NCBI RefSeq assembly: GCF_001612985.1
Contig: NZ_BDBM01000013.1
Coordinates: 1-64,000, forward strand
DNA: 64,000 nucleotides
Source of the DNA: Nocardia gamkensis NBRC 108242
Lineage (GTDB): Bacteria; Actinomycetota; Actinomycetes; Mycobacteriales; Mycobacteriaceae
Reading direction: 5' to 3'
The notes below the pieces were generated by a model. It was given only the letters and a program-made list of their open reading frames with translations, ran no database searches and was not told the origin of the DNA. The position numbers and the translations under genes were made by a program. This document shows positions 1 to 8,332 of this stretch, in pieces (position 1 is the first letter of the stretch; the number at the start of each line of letters is the position of its first letter).

Positions 1-67
1 GCATCGGGCTGCTCCCCCGCGCGACAACGGCATTCGCGAACCCATAGCAAGCTGAACTAACGTTCGA

Positions 68-787
68 ATGGTGCTTGGACATTCACATGCGACCAGTGGC
101 GCGTTGGCCTGGTCGGCGGCAGTGGCGACGCTGCCGGTAACGATCTTGACGTTTCCGGCTCTCCAGGATGCGACGGGACATCTCGGTACCGTCGATCTGT
201 TGCTGGGGGTCTTTCTCACCGCCGGAGCCGCGTTGCTGCCCGATGCGGACCACCCCCAGGGCACGATCTCGCACGCCCTCGGTCCGATCACGCACACTGC
301 GTGCAAGCTGATCTCCTGGGTCTCGGGCGGCCATCGCGGTGCCACCCACTCCTTGGCATTCGTCGCGGCCGTCGCCTACGGCACGTGGGCAGGCGAGCAC
401 TGGCTCGGACGCTGGTTCACCCTGAGCCTGGTCTTCTTCCTGCTGGCCCTGGCCGTGCGCGCACTACATCTGTGCCCGTCCGGCAACAACTTCAAGGCGT
501 GGGGTCCGATCGTGGCGCTCGCCTCCGCGGGCACCTTCGCGATGGAGCATTGGATCGCCGACAAGCCGGTCTGGTTGCCGTTCGCGGTGGGGCTGGGCGC
601 GCTGGCCCATCTGATCGGCGACTGCCTCACCGAGCGTGGCTGCCGCCTGTTCTGGCCCTTCGACCTCCGCGTCAGCCTTCCCATCATCGATCGCACCGGG
701 AACAAGGTCGAAACCTTCATCGTGGCACCACTGTTCACGCTCGGCACACTGGCCATCCTCTGGTACACCATCACACACCAGCCCTGA
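68..787 (+). CDS. YdjM/DUF457-type membrane-bound putative metal-dependent hydrolase
   Basis: This 239-residue protein has several hydrophobic segments (about residues 12-30, 40-56, 108-135, 155-190 and 215-235). It has the polar His/Asp motifs of the YdjM/DUF457 family: GHSHA at residues 4-8, PDADHPQG at about 58-65, GGHRGATHS near 87 and AHLIGD near 180. In that family the conserved His and Asp residues are thought to bind metal at the membrane; the substrate is unknown. The ATG at 68 is the first in frame and gives an N-terminus starting directly at the conserved GHS motif. It stands alone, with about 300 bp of non-coding DNA downstream. The family assignment is fairly sure, the function is not. 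Confidence 0.8.
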   Translation: MVLGHSHATSGALAWSAAVATLPVTILTFPALQDATGHLGTVDLLLGVFLTAGAALLPDADHPQGTISHALGPITHTACKLISWVSGGHRGATHSLAFVAAVAYGTWAGEHWLGRWFTLSLVFFLLALAVRALHLCPSGNNFKAWGPIVALASAGTFAMEHWIADKPVWLPFAVGLGALAHLIGDCLTERGCRLFWPFDLRVSLPIIDRTGNKVETFIVAPLFTLGTLAILWYTITHQP

Positions 788-1101
788 TACCTCGGCGCTG
801 CTGTCCAGGCGTTGCCCGTCCCGGCTCCGGCGAGGCGGTCGTGACGAACGCCGGCAGCAGCGCCATCCCGGGCGAACCTGCCTGCTTCGCGTAGCCCACC
901 GCCGAATCCGTTTCGTCGGACCCCTCCCCTCCTTGCTGTTTTGAATGTTCTGGAGCTGGGCGGGGTCTATGGGATACACATTGTTAGATGCGCATATCTA
1001 CGTAAGAAGATGTTTTTCTTACCCGCCGTTGCCCACCTCCTCGAAGCGGGCCTGCATCGCGTTTCCCCGGAACTCCGCGCTCACGGGGCTACCCTGATGC
1101 C
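788..1101. other. Non-coding gap with an AT-rich regulatory-looking island
   Basis: I see no convincing gene here. The first 150 bases are ordinary GC-rich sequence. Bases from about 960 to 1025 are much richer in A+T and carry two inverted repeats, annotated separately. The island lies just upstream of the SMP-30-like gene and is the best candidate for its promoter/operator region. Confidence 0.5.
985..1022. promoter_or_regulatory. Two adjacent inverted repeats upstream of the SMP-30-like gene
   Basis: TAGAT-N6-ATCTA lies at 985-1000. It is followed two bases later by GTAAGAA-N7-TTCTTAC at 1002-1022. Both sets of arms match perfectly and both lie in an AT-rich patch of a GC-rich genome, 80-115 bases before the next start codon. 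They could be regulator binding sites; the second could also be a weak hairpin. No cognate regulator gene is adjacent. Confidence 0.4.
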
Positions 1102-2100
1102 ATGCTCGCCTCGACCATGCAGCCGCAGCGGTGGACGCCGCCGCCCTCCCCTGCTCGGGCACGTCGAAGCCGCAGTACCCCTCCCCTTCCGGGAGTACGG
1201 CGTCTCGAATTGCCCGGCGCCGGACCGGAGGATGTGGTGCTCTCCGCCGACGGCAGGATCATCGCGGGCGTAGCGGGCGGTGCGATTCTCAGCATCGATC
1301 CGGCGACCGGAGACGTACGGGAGCTCGCGAATACCGGCGGCCGTCCGCTCGGTCTGCATGCGGACGCCGATGGACGGCTGTTGATCTGCGATTTCGAGCG
1401 TGGACTGCTGGAGCTGGACACTTCGGGCGCGCTGACCGTACTGGTGGACGAGATCGATGGAGAGCGACTCCGATTCGCCAGCAATGTCGTGCGCGATCCC
1501 GACGGCACGATCTACTTCTCCGCGTCGTCGCGCCGGTACTCACTCGACGAGTACATGGGCGACATCCTGGAGCACTCCGGTACCGGTCGCTTGTTCCGCC
1601 GAGATCCCGCGGGCAAGGTGGAAACGCTCATTCACGATCTGCAGTTCGCCAACGGCGTCGTCCTCGCGCCCGATCGTTCCAGCGTCGTCGTCGCGGAGAC
1701 CGGCGGCTACCGGCTCACGCGCTATTGGCTCACCGGCCCGAAGGCGGGCACGCAGGAACGGTTGATCGAGAATCTGCCGGGTTTTCCCGACAACCTGGGG
1801 CTCGGCAGCGACGGCCTGATCTGGATCACCCTTCCTTCGCCGCGAAATCCGTTGCTGGACCGCCTCCTTCCACTTCCGGGCATTCTGCGGCGCATCGTGT
1901 GGACGCTGCCGGAGTGGGTGCAGCCGAAGCCGGCGCGGACGGTGTGGGTGATGGCGGTCGATTTCGAGGGTGAAGTCGTGCACGACCTCCAGATGGAGGG
2001 CACCGATTATTCGATGGTGACCGGTGTGGTCGAGCAGGACGGCGTGCTGTATCTGGGCAGCCTCAGTGAGCGGGCGGTGGCCGTGTCGCGAGTGCCGTAG
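1102..2100 (+). CDS. SMP-30/gluconolactonase or strictosidine synthase-like beta-propeller protein
   Basis: This 332-residue protein resembles the six-bladed propeller families SMP-30/gluconolactonase and strictosidine synthase-like (APMAP). Features seen are an SIDP/TGDV blade near residue 70, the conserved stretch with SSRRYSLDEYMGDILE (about 146-161), the FANGV motif near 184, and PGFPDNLG near 225. Members are calcium-dependent lactonases or esterases; the substrate cannot be read from sequence. The first 40 residues are Pro/Arg-rich and poorly conserved-looking, so ATG 1117 is an alternative start. The gene ends 46 bases before the next hydrolase gene on the same strand, but an operator-like repeat separates them. 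Confidence 0.8.
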   Translation: MLASTMQPQRWTPPPSPARARRSRSTPPLPGVRRLELPGAGPEDVVLSADGRIIAGVAGGAILSIDPATGDVRELANTGGRPLGLHADADGRLLICDFERGLLELDTSGALTVLVDEIDGERLRFASNVVRDPDGTIYFSASSRRYSLDEYMGDILEHSGTGRLFRRDPAGKVETLIHDLQFANGVVLAPDRSSVVVAETGGYRLTRYWLTGPKAGTQERLIENLPGFPDNLGLGSDGLIWITLPSPRNPLLDRLLPLPGILRRIVWTLPEWVQPKPARTVWVMAVDFEGEVVHDLQMEGTDYSMVTGVVEQDGVLYLGSLSERAVAVSRVP

Positions 2101-2122
2101 GACTCCTCCGCCCCACTTTTTC

Positions 2123-2140
2123 AGTGCACACTTGTACACT
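2123..2140. promoter_or_regulatory. Operator-like inverted repeat directly before a start codon
   Basis: The sequence AGTGCACACTTGTACACT consists of two 8-base arms, AGTGCACA and TGTACACT, that are inverted with 7 of 8 positions matching around a 2-base centre. It ends 6 bases before the ATG at 2147, which has no Shine-Dalgarno sequence. A repressor bound here would overlap the transcription start of a short-leader or leaderless mRNA. The size and symmetry fit a TetR-like site, but no regulator gene is adjacent. Confidence 0.45.
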
Positions 2141-2146
2141 CATGCC

Positions 2147-3397
2147 ATGACGGAAGAGGCGCGCCGACGGCAGGCGGAGGTCAGAGCGCTGGCCCGGCTG
2201 GCCGGTGACGAACTCGGTGGAGCGGTCGACGGGATCGCGGCCGTGCACCGCGCGATCGCGCGGCGAGTGTTCGCGGCCGTGCGCTGGGGCGTCGGCCCGG
2301 CGGCGGCTCCGGTCGAGCTGATGCACGATGCGATCGCCGAGAGTGTCTATCGTGTGGTCAGCCGATCGGCGGTGGCGGCGGGCATGGTCGCGGAACGGAC
2401 CGCGGACCTGCCGGGGGCCGCGCCGTCACGCACGGTGTACGGGTCGGGTTTGCTCGCCGCGGTGCAGGGACTCATCGGTGACGAGCTCGAGCGGGAGCGA
2501 CCGATTCTGGCCGGGCCGATGACCTTCCGGATCGACGGCGCTCCCGTGCCCGCCGAGCTGGTCGGCGCGCGTGTGCGGCGACCGGGTGCGCATATCGTGG
2601 TTTTCCTGCACGGGTTGGTGGAGACCGAGCACGCGTGGCGGTTGGGCGGCGGGCCGACCTATGCCGAGCGATTGGAGTCCGATACGGGCTGCACGGCGCT
2701 ACAGGTCCGGTACAACAGCGGTCTGCACATCTCGGAGAACGCGGCACAGTTCAGCGAACTGATGCAATGCCTGGTCGAGCGGTGGCCGGTACCGGTCGAG
2801 CGGGTTTCTCTGGTGGGTCATTCGATGGGCGGGCTGGTCGCGCGGGGCGCGTGTTTCGTGGCGAGCGAAGCCGGGGTGCCGTGGGTGGAGCTGGTGCGGC
2901 AGGTGGTGTGTCTTGGTTCACCCCATATGGGCGCGCCGCTGGAGCAGTTGGTGCACTACGCGTCGGCGGCGCTGGTGCGGTTGCCGGAGACCCGGCCGTT
3001 CGGGCAGCTGTTGCGTCGTCGCAGCGGAGGCATTCGTGATCTTCGGGATGGCTCGTTGGTGGACGAGGATTGGCGGGATCTGGATGCCGACGCGTTGCGT
3101 CGCCGGGTGATCCGCGAGGTGCCGCTGCTGAGGAGTGCGGAGCACTATTTCGTCACGGCTACCGTCACGCGCAGTCCGCGGCATCCGCTTGGCCGCGTGA
3201 TCGGTGACGGGCTGGTTCTGACACCGAGCGGCGGCGGGCGGAACCGGACGCGTCGGATCGGCTTCGACGTGGACAAGGGGATGCATCTCGCGTCGGCGCA
3301 TCACTTCACGTTGCTCAATCATGATGCGGTCTACCGCGCGCTGCGCGCCTGGTTGACCTCGGAAGCGGCGGCGGTTTCCGGCGAAGTGTCCTGTTGA
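2147..3397 (+). CDS. Alpha/beta-fold hydrolase, lipase-like (GHSMGG)
   Basis: This 416-residue protein has an alpha-helical N-terminal region of about 140 residues, then an alpha/beta hydrolase core. The oxyanion-loop motif VVFLHGLVETEHAW lies near residue 148. The nucleophile elbow GHSMGG is near 224, with LGSPHMG downstream as in PGAP1-like/lipase-class proteins. A late His in the HLASAHHFTLLNH region could complete the triad. I chose ATG 2147 because the upstream in-frame extension overlaps the preceding gene and does not look like protein. The start lacks a ribosome site and sits next to an operator-like repeat. It is probably an ester or lipid hydrolase; the substrate is unknown. No signal peptide is visible. 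Confidence 0.8.
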   Translation: MTEEARRRQAEVRALARLAGDELGGAVDGIAAVHRAIARRVFAAVRWGVGPAAAPVELMHDAIAESVYRVVSRSAVAAGMVAERTADLPGAAPSRTVYGSGLLAAVQGLIGDELERERPILAGPMTFRIDGAPVPAELVGARVRRPGAHIVVFLHGLVETEHAWRLGGGPTYAERLESDTGCTALQVRYNSGLHISENAAQFSELMQCLVERWPVPVERVSLVGHSMGGLVARGACFVASEAGVPWVELVRQVVCLGSPHMGAPLEQLVHYASAALVRLPETRPFGQLLRRRSGGIRDLRDGSLVDEDWRDLDADALRRRVIREVPLLRSAEHYFVTATVTRSPRHPLGRVIGDGLVLTPSGGGRNRTRRIGFDVDKGMHLASAHHFTLLNHDAVYRALRAWLTSEAAAVSGEVSC

Positions 3398-3405
3398 GCG
3401 ATCCT

Positions 3406-3438
3406 CGGGCGGGACAGGGCGTTGCCGTGTCCCGCCCG
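3406..3438. terminator. Bidirectional hairpin terminator between convergent genes
   Basis: CGGGCGGGACA (3406-3416) and TGTCCCGCCCG (3428-3438) are perfect 11-base inverted arms with an 11-base loop. They sit exactly between the convergent stop codons at 3397 and 3444. There is no U-tract, as is usual in actinobacteria. Confidence 0.75.
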
Positions 3439-3443
3439 GGCGT

Positions 3444-4535
3444 TCAGAGGAGGTCTTCGGGGTCGGCGTCGGCTTCGAGGCGCACGTCTTCGGCGAAGTG
3501 GGATTCGGGGTCGGCGTGGTCGGTGTTGGCGGCGTAGAGCAGCAGGCAGCCGCGGATGCCGTCGAGGAGGTCTTCCAGGAGGTCGAGGGCGGGGCGGGCG
3601 GGGTCGAGGCGGCTGATGCGGAAGCCGGTGAGCATCGCCTCGCGGGTGTCGGCGTCGACGCCGAAGCGGTGGGCTTGGGTTTCGATTTCGGCGACGCGGG
3701 CGACGAGGCTCCACGGGGCCGGGACGCGGCCTTCGTGCACGGCCATCGCTTCGGCGATCAGTTCGAGGACGACTTCGGTGGGGGTGTCGCCCGCGGCGAG
3801 TCGTTCGAGGACGAGGGTGGGGGTCTCGACTTGGAGTGCTTCGATGTCGTCGGCTTCGGCGACGACATCGGTGGTGGGTACGCTGGCGGCCTCTCCGGCG
3901 ACTTCGGCGGCGGCGTAGAGCCAGTGCGCCGCGGCGACGGAGGCGGAGGCGGGGTCGAGTTCGGTGAACAGTTCGATGCTGCCGAGCGGGTCGGCGCGCA
4001 GGAGTGCGTCGGCGGCGTGGACCTGGGCCGGGGAGACGTCGGGGCGGGACAGTTCGACGGCTTGGCGGGCGCGGGCGGAGAGGTCGCCGCGTTCGGCGGA
4101 TTCGATGGCTTCTTGTTCGGTGCGTACTTCGGCGGCGATGGTGTCGAGCAGGGCGTCGTCGTCGATGTCGTGCAGGGTGCGTCCGATGCGGTGGGCGGAT
4201 TCGACGACGCCGCTGTAGGAGACGAGCAGTCCTTCGTCGGTGGGCAGGTGGGGGCTGCGCAGTCCGGTTTCGACTTCTTTGAAGTTCCGGCGTTCTTCGG
4301 CGCGGCGCCATGCTTCGCTGTTGGGGACGTCGGGGTCGCCCGCGGCGCTGGCCGGGTGGGTGTAGGTGCGCCATTGGAACCGCGAGAGGGTGGTGAGGTT
4401 CGACGCCAGATCGGTTGCCTGGTCCTTGGTCACCTGCGGGGGCAGGGTGGCCACCGTCTGGGCGAGGTCGCCTCGTCCGGTCGCCCAGGTGGCGACGAGG
4501 GCGGCGCGGTCGGCATCGAATGCGTATCTGGTCAC
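3444..4535 (-). CDS. Conserved hypothetical soluble, acidic alpha-helical protein
   Basis: I do not recognise a characterised family. The 363-residue product is acidic, rich in Ala, Glu and Asp, has no membrane segment and no signal peptide, and appears almost entirely helical. Its codon use is typical of the genome and its length argues for a real gene. It begins MTRYAFDADRAALVATWATGRGD and ends in an acidic tail (ADADPEDLL). It is divergent from the HugZ-like gene with about 100 bases between starts, and convergent with the lipase-like gene. Function cannot be inferred. Confidence 0.75.
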   Translation of the reverse strand: MTRYAFDADRAALVATWATGRGDLAQTVATLPPQVTKDQATDLASNLTTLSRFQWRTYTHPASAAGDPDVPNSEAWRRAEERRNFKEVETGLRSPHLPTDEGLLVSYSGVVESAHRIGRTLHDIDDDALLDTIAAEVRTEQEAIESAERGDLSARARQAVELSRPDVSPAQVHAADALLRADPLGSIELFTELDPASASVAAAHWLYAAAEVAGEAASVPTTDVVAEADDIEALQVETPTLVLERLAAGDTPTEVVLELIAEAMAVHEGRVPAPWSLVARVAEIETQAHRFGVDADTREAMLTGFRISRLDPARPALDLLEDLLDGIRGCLLLYAANTDHADPESHFAEDVRLEADADPEDLL

Positions 4536-4636
4536 TGGGCAAGTCTGGTCGATCGGCGGCGGATGCGCTCGGTCAATTGCTTCGCTCGTGTGAGGTTGTG
4601 CGGCGTTTCGCCTGGACGCGCTGGAAGGATGGGGGC

Positions 4637-5434
4637 ATGACTGTCGATCATGGTGCTCCTGGTGACGGGCCTTCGGTGCCGCCGCCGCTGGCGCCGGTGT
4701 TGTATCCGGCTCGACCTTCGGCTGCGGAGGAGGCGAGAACCGTTGCGGCGTCGGTGAATACCGCGACGCTGGCGAGTTCGGCGGCGGATGGTTCGCCGTG
4801 GGCGTCGTTGGTGACGTATGGGTTGTCGGCGGGGCAGCCGGTGTTGTGTGTGTCGCGGCTGGCCGAGCACGGGCGCAATCTGGCCGCGGACGGGCGGGCG
4901 AGCTTGGCGGTGGTGGCGCCGGATCCGCCTGCGGACCCGTTGGCGGGGGCGCGGATCACGCTGTCGGGTGTGGTGGAGAGGCCGGTGGGTGGGGAGGCGG
5001 TCGCGGCGAGGGAGGCGTATCTGGCGGCGGTGGCGGCGGGGCGGATGTACATCGATTACAGCGATTTCTCGTTGTGGGTGTTGCGGGTGCGGCGGGTGCG
5101 CTGGGTCGGCGGGTATGGGCGGATGGATTCGGCGAGTGCGGAGGAGTATGCGGCGGCGGAGCCGGATCCGGTGATTCCGGTGGCGGCTCGGGCGGTGGCG
5201 CATCTCAATGATGATCATGCCGAGGCGTTGCTGGCGATGGCGCGGCGGTTGGGCGGGTACCCGGATGCCACCGGGGCGAGTTGTGAGCGTGCCGACCGAT
5301 ACGGTTTGGATTTGCGGGTGGTGACGCCGCGGGGTGTGGCTCGCACCAGGGTCGGGTATGCGGAGCGGATCGACGCGGTCGAGGAGTTGCGGGCGGCGAC
5401 GGTGGAGTTGGCGCGGCGGTCGCGGATGGTGTGA
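4637..5434 (+). CDS. HugZ-like FMN-binding split-barrel protein with C-terminal DUF2470 domain
   Basis: This 265-residue protein has a pyridoxamine-5-phosphate-oxidase-like split barrel (about residues 25-170; AEEARTVAASVNTATLASSA, ASLVTYGL, PVLCVSRLAEHGRNLAADGRASL). A DUF2470 domain follows at about 180-260 (VAHLNDDHAEALLAMARRLGG). This pair occurs in HugZ-type haem-degrading or haem-utilisation proteins and in related proteins of unproven activity. The ATG at 4637 is preceded by GGAAGGA at good spacing; the longer upstream frame has no protein character. The His of LNDDHAEAL is the residue conserved in DUF2470. A role in haem handling is plausible but unproven. Confidence 0.8.
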   Translation: MTVDHGAPGDGPSVPPPLAPVLYPARPSAAEEARTVAASVNTATLASSAADGSPWASLVTYGLSAGQPVLCVSRLAEHGRNLAADGRASLAVVAPDPPADPLAGARITLSGVVERPVGGEAVAAREAYLAAVAAGRMYIDYSDFSLWVLRVRRVRWVGGYGRMDSASAEEYAAAEPDPVIPVAARAVAHLNDDHAEALLAMARRLGGYPDATGASCERADRYGLDLRVVTPRGVARTRVGYAERIDAVEELRAATVELARRSRMV

Positions 5435-5516
5435 GCGCGGATCGTGACGGTTGCGCGACCGGCGACACGCGATTTCCTGCCCGGGCAGTCAGCAATCTGA
5501 CAGCTACGCTACGGCG

Positions 5517-6836
5517 ATGCGTACACGCACTCATCGGCGCGGGTTCGCCGCGCTGTCGGCTGCCGCGGCGGTGCTGATGGCTTCGGGTGTTTCCGCTGCT
5601 CAGCAGAGTCCGGCGCTGCCCGCGTTCGATGCGGAGTTCCTGTGGGGTGTGGCGTCGTCGGGGTTCCAGTCCGAAGGTCGTGCGCCGGACAGCAACTGGT
5701 CGCGTTTCATCGCGGCTGGTGGGACGGCGGATCCGTATCGGGATTCGGTGGACTTCGCGCGCCGCTATATCTCCGATATCGATCTGGCGGCGCGTCTGGG
5801 GGTGCGGGTCTATCGGGTGGGGATCGAGTGGGCGCGGCTGCAACCGGCGCCGCATGCCTGGGACGAGGCGGCGTTCGGGTTCTACGACAATGTGATCGCG
5901 CGGATTCTGGCGGCGGGGATGCGGCCGATGCTGACCTTGGATCACTGGGTGTATCCGGGGTGGGCGTTGGATCGGGGTGGGTGGCGTAACCCGGGCATGG
6001 TCGAGGATTGGCTGGCGAACATGCGCAAGGTGGTGGGCCGGTATGCCTCGCGTGATCCGCTGTGGGTGACGTTCAACGAGCCGGCCGCGTATGTCGGCAC
6101 GGAGTTGCGGACGGGTGGGATCGGTGTCGACGAGGCGCCGGTGATGCTGGATCGGATCGCGCTGGCGCACAACGAGATCTACGACGTCATCCACGGTTAT
6201 CGGCCGGATGCGCTGGTGACCAGCAATCTGGGCTATGTGGCCGGTGCGGAGACGGAGGTGAATCAGCCGATCGTGGATCGGATCTCGGCGAAGCTGGATT
6301 TCATCGGTGTGGATTACTACTTCGCTCCGCTGCCGCAGACGGGTGAGTCGGCGCAGGGCGGTGCGGAGGGAGGTTCTGCGATGTGGGAGCTGCCGGTGCA
6401 TCCGGAGGGTATCTACTACGCGTTGCGGCATTACGCGCGCCAGTTCCCCTGGCGTCCGCTGTATGTGGTGGAGAACGGTCTTCCGACGGAGAACGGGCAG
6501 GTTCGTCCGGATGGGTACAGCCGCGCCGATCATCTGCGGGACACGGTGTATTGGCTGCAGCGGGCGAAGGCCGACGGGATGAATGTGATCGGTTACAACT
6601 ATTGGAGTCTGACGGACAACTACGAGTGGGGTTCGTACGCGCCGCGGTTCGGGCTCTACACGGTCGATGTGCTGACCGATCCGACGTTGGCGCGCCGCCC
6701 GACCGACGCGGTCGATGCGTATGTCCGGTTGATCCGCGCGGGTGGTGTGGGGCCGGATTATCGGCCGACGCGGGCTCCGCTCCCCTGTGTCCGGATCGAT
6801 GCGCCGGACACCTGCGCCGGGGACGACCCGGCTTAG
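5517..6836 (+). CDS. Secreted glycoside hydrolase family 1 (beta-glycosidase)
   Basis: This 439-residue protein starts with a clear Sec signal peptide (Arg/His-rich n-region, hydrophobic AALSAAAAVLMASG, cleavage near VSA-AQQ at about residues 27-30). The mature part is a GH1 (beta/alpha)8 barrel. The acid/base Glu lies in TFNEP (Glu188) and the nucleophile Glu in VENG (Glu319). LWGVASSGFQSEG near residue 42 and NYWSLTDNYEWGSYAPRFGLY near 363 are also typical. Both catalytic residues are intact, so it should hydrolyse beta-linked glycosides outside the cytoplasm. Secreted GH1 enzymes are less usual than cytosolic ones. It lies alone between the HugZ-like gene and the proteasome-like gene. The upstream in-frame extension was rejected because the signal peptide begins at 5517. 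Confidence 0.9.
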   Translation: MRTRTHRRGFAALSAAAAVLMASGVSAAQQSPALPAFDAEFLWGVASSGFQSEGRAPDSNWSRFIAAGGTADPYRDSVDFARRYISDIDLAARLGVRVYRVGIEWARLQPAPHAWDEAAFGFYDNVIARILAAGMRPMLTLDHWVYPGWALDRGGWRNPGMVEDWLANMRKVVGRYASRDPLWVTFNEPAAYVGTELRTGGIGVDEAPVMLDRIALAHNEIYDVIHGYRPDALVTSNLGYVAGAETEVNQPIVDRISAKLDFIGVDYYFAPLPQTGESAQGGAEGGSAMWELPVHPEGIYYALRHYARQFPWRPLYVVENGLPTENGQVRPDGYSRADHLRDTVYWLQRAKADGMNVIGYNYWSLTDNYEWGSYAPRFGLYTVDVLTDPTLARRPTDAVDAYVRLIRAGGVGPDYRPTRAPLPCVRIDAPDTCAGDDPA

Positions 6837-6951
6837 GACCGCCGGTGGCGGATGCCGGTTGCGGCCGAGGGGTGGTGGTGTTCCGGTAACGTCGGCGGGA
6901 GTGCACGTGTCGCGTTCGCGGGTGGGGCAGCGTCCGCCCGGAAAGGTGATC

Positions 6952-7779
6952 ATGACGACCGATAGTCACCTGCCGCTCGGTTTGCAGTACCCGGCGGCGT
7001 CCTTCTCGGAATTTCTGCGCCGGTACGCGCCGCGGTTGTTGCCCGAGGTCGGTTTCGAGTCGGGCGGCGGTGGGGACGACGCCGCAGCGCACGGGACGAC
7101 GATCGTCGCGATCAGTTATCGCGGTGGTGTGCTGGTGGCCGGTGACCGCCGGGGCACGATGGGGCATCTGGTGGCGACGCGGGATATGCGGAAGGTCTTC
7201 GTCACCGACACCTATTCGGCGGCCGGTTTCGCGGGCACGGTCGGGATGGCGTTGGAGATGATCCGGTTGTTCGCGGTGGAGCTCGAGCATTACGAGAAGA
7301 TCGAAGGGGCTCCGCTGACGTTCGACGGCAAGGCGACGAAGTTGTCGGCGATGGTGCGCGCGAATTTGCCCGCGGCGTTGCAGGACATGGCGGTGATTCC
7401 GGTGCTGGTCGGCTATGACCCGGACGCTGCCGAGCCGCGGCGGGCGGGGCGGATCGTGTCGTACGACGCGGTGGGTGGCCGGCAGGAGGAGCGTTTCGGT
7501 TACACCGCGGTCGGTTCGGGGTCGGTGTTCGCGAGGTCGTCGTTGAAGAAGACCTATCACCGCGATATCGATGAGCAGGCGGCGTTGCGTCTTGCGGTGG
7601 AGGCGCTGTTCGACGCGGCCGATGACGATACGGCGACGGGTGGCCCGGATCTGCTGCGCGATCTCTATCCCACCGCGGTGCTGGTCGACGCCGAGGGCGC
7701 GGTCGAGGTTTCGGCGGAGCGCCTGGCGGAGATCACCCGTGGGGTCGCCGACGCGCGGGCGGCGGCGGAAGGACACTGA
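6952..7779 (+). CDS. prcB: Orphan proteasome beta subunit (PrcB-like)
   Basis: This 275-residue protein closely follows the actinobacterial 20S proteasome beta subunit. It has a propeptide of 48 residues containing SFSEFLRRYAPRLLPE, then the autocleavage site HG/TTIVA that would free Thr49 as the catalytic N-terminus. Asp17 and Lys33 in mature numbering (AGDRR and DMRKVF) are present, as is YTAVGSGSVFARSSLKK. It should therefore be an active threonine protease. No prcA, pup, dop, mpa/arc or pafA is in the window, although prcB normally precedes prcA. It may be a second beta paralogue. ATG 6952 has an AAAGG ribosome site; upstream in-frame residues look spurious. Confidence 0.85.
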   Translation: MTTDSHLPLGLQYPAASFSEFLRRYAPRLLPEVGFESGGGGDDAAAHGTTIVAISYRGGVLVAGDRRGTMGHLVATRDMRKVFVTDTYSAAGFAGTVGMALEMIRLFAVELEHYEKIEGAPLTFDGKATKLSAMVRANLPAALQDMAVIPVLVGYDPDAAEPRRAGRIVSYDAVGGRQEERFGYTAVGSGSVFARSSLKKTYHRDIDEQAALRLAVEALFDAADDDTATGGPDLLRDLYPTAVLVDAEGAVEVSAERLAEITRGVADARAAAEGH

Positions 7780-8332
7780 GCGGCAGCGGGTCGTTCGCCG
7801 TCCGGCTGTGCGCCACGTGATGACCGGGTGGTGGGACCGGATCCGCGAGCGCCCACTCTCGATACGGGCGTGATCCGGTTTCGGAGGTCTCGGCCGGCTG
7901 CGGGTGGGTGCTGATCGAAATACGGTCCGGCACCGTGTTTTCCATTTTTCGATGTTTTCACCGGATGTGGTGCAGGTTTGTGACCGACGTCGCAGTGCGC
8001 ACTTGTTAGGCCTGTCACAGCAATTCGATTGCGCCGGGCAAGTAATTGTCGCGGCGAAACCGTGAAGGCCGAGTTCAACGCTGTGCGCGAAATGTTACTC
8101 ACCGGTTGGGTCACTCCGCGGTCGGACGCGGCGGGAGCTGCGGTGATACGTGGGACATCGATCACGCTTGCCCGGTGTCGCCGCGGTGCTTACGGTTAAT
8201 TCCGTCGATGGCCGATGACGCCCGATCGAATTTCATCTCATTGATGCGCCGCGTTTTCCACCCTTCAGGCAATTTCATTGTTATTGCTCTGGGCGGCAGC
8301 GGAATTCATGCGGCACCGGCGAAACTGGAGCA
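7780..8332. other. 553-bp gap without a recognisable gene
   Basis: No frame here has convincing protein character. The middle part (about 7930-8110 and 8190-8290) is less GC-rich than its surroundings and includes runs of T. That fits a promoter or leader region for the membrane protein at 8333. I see no strong hairpin, repeat or RNA motif. Confidence 0.4.
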
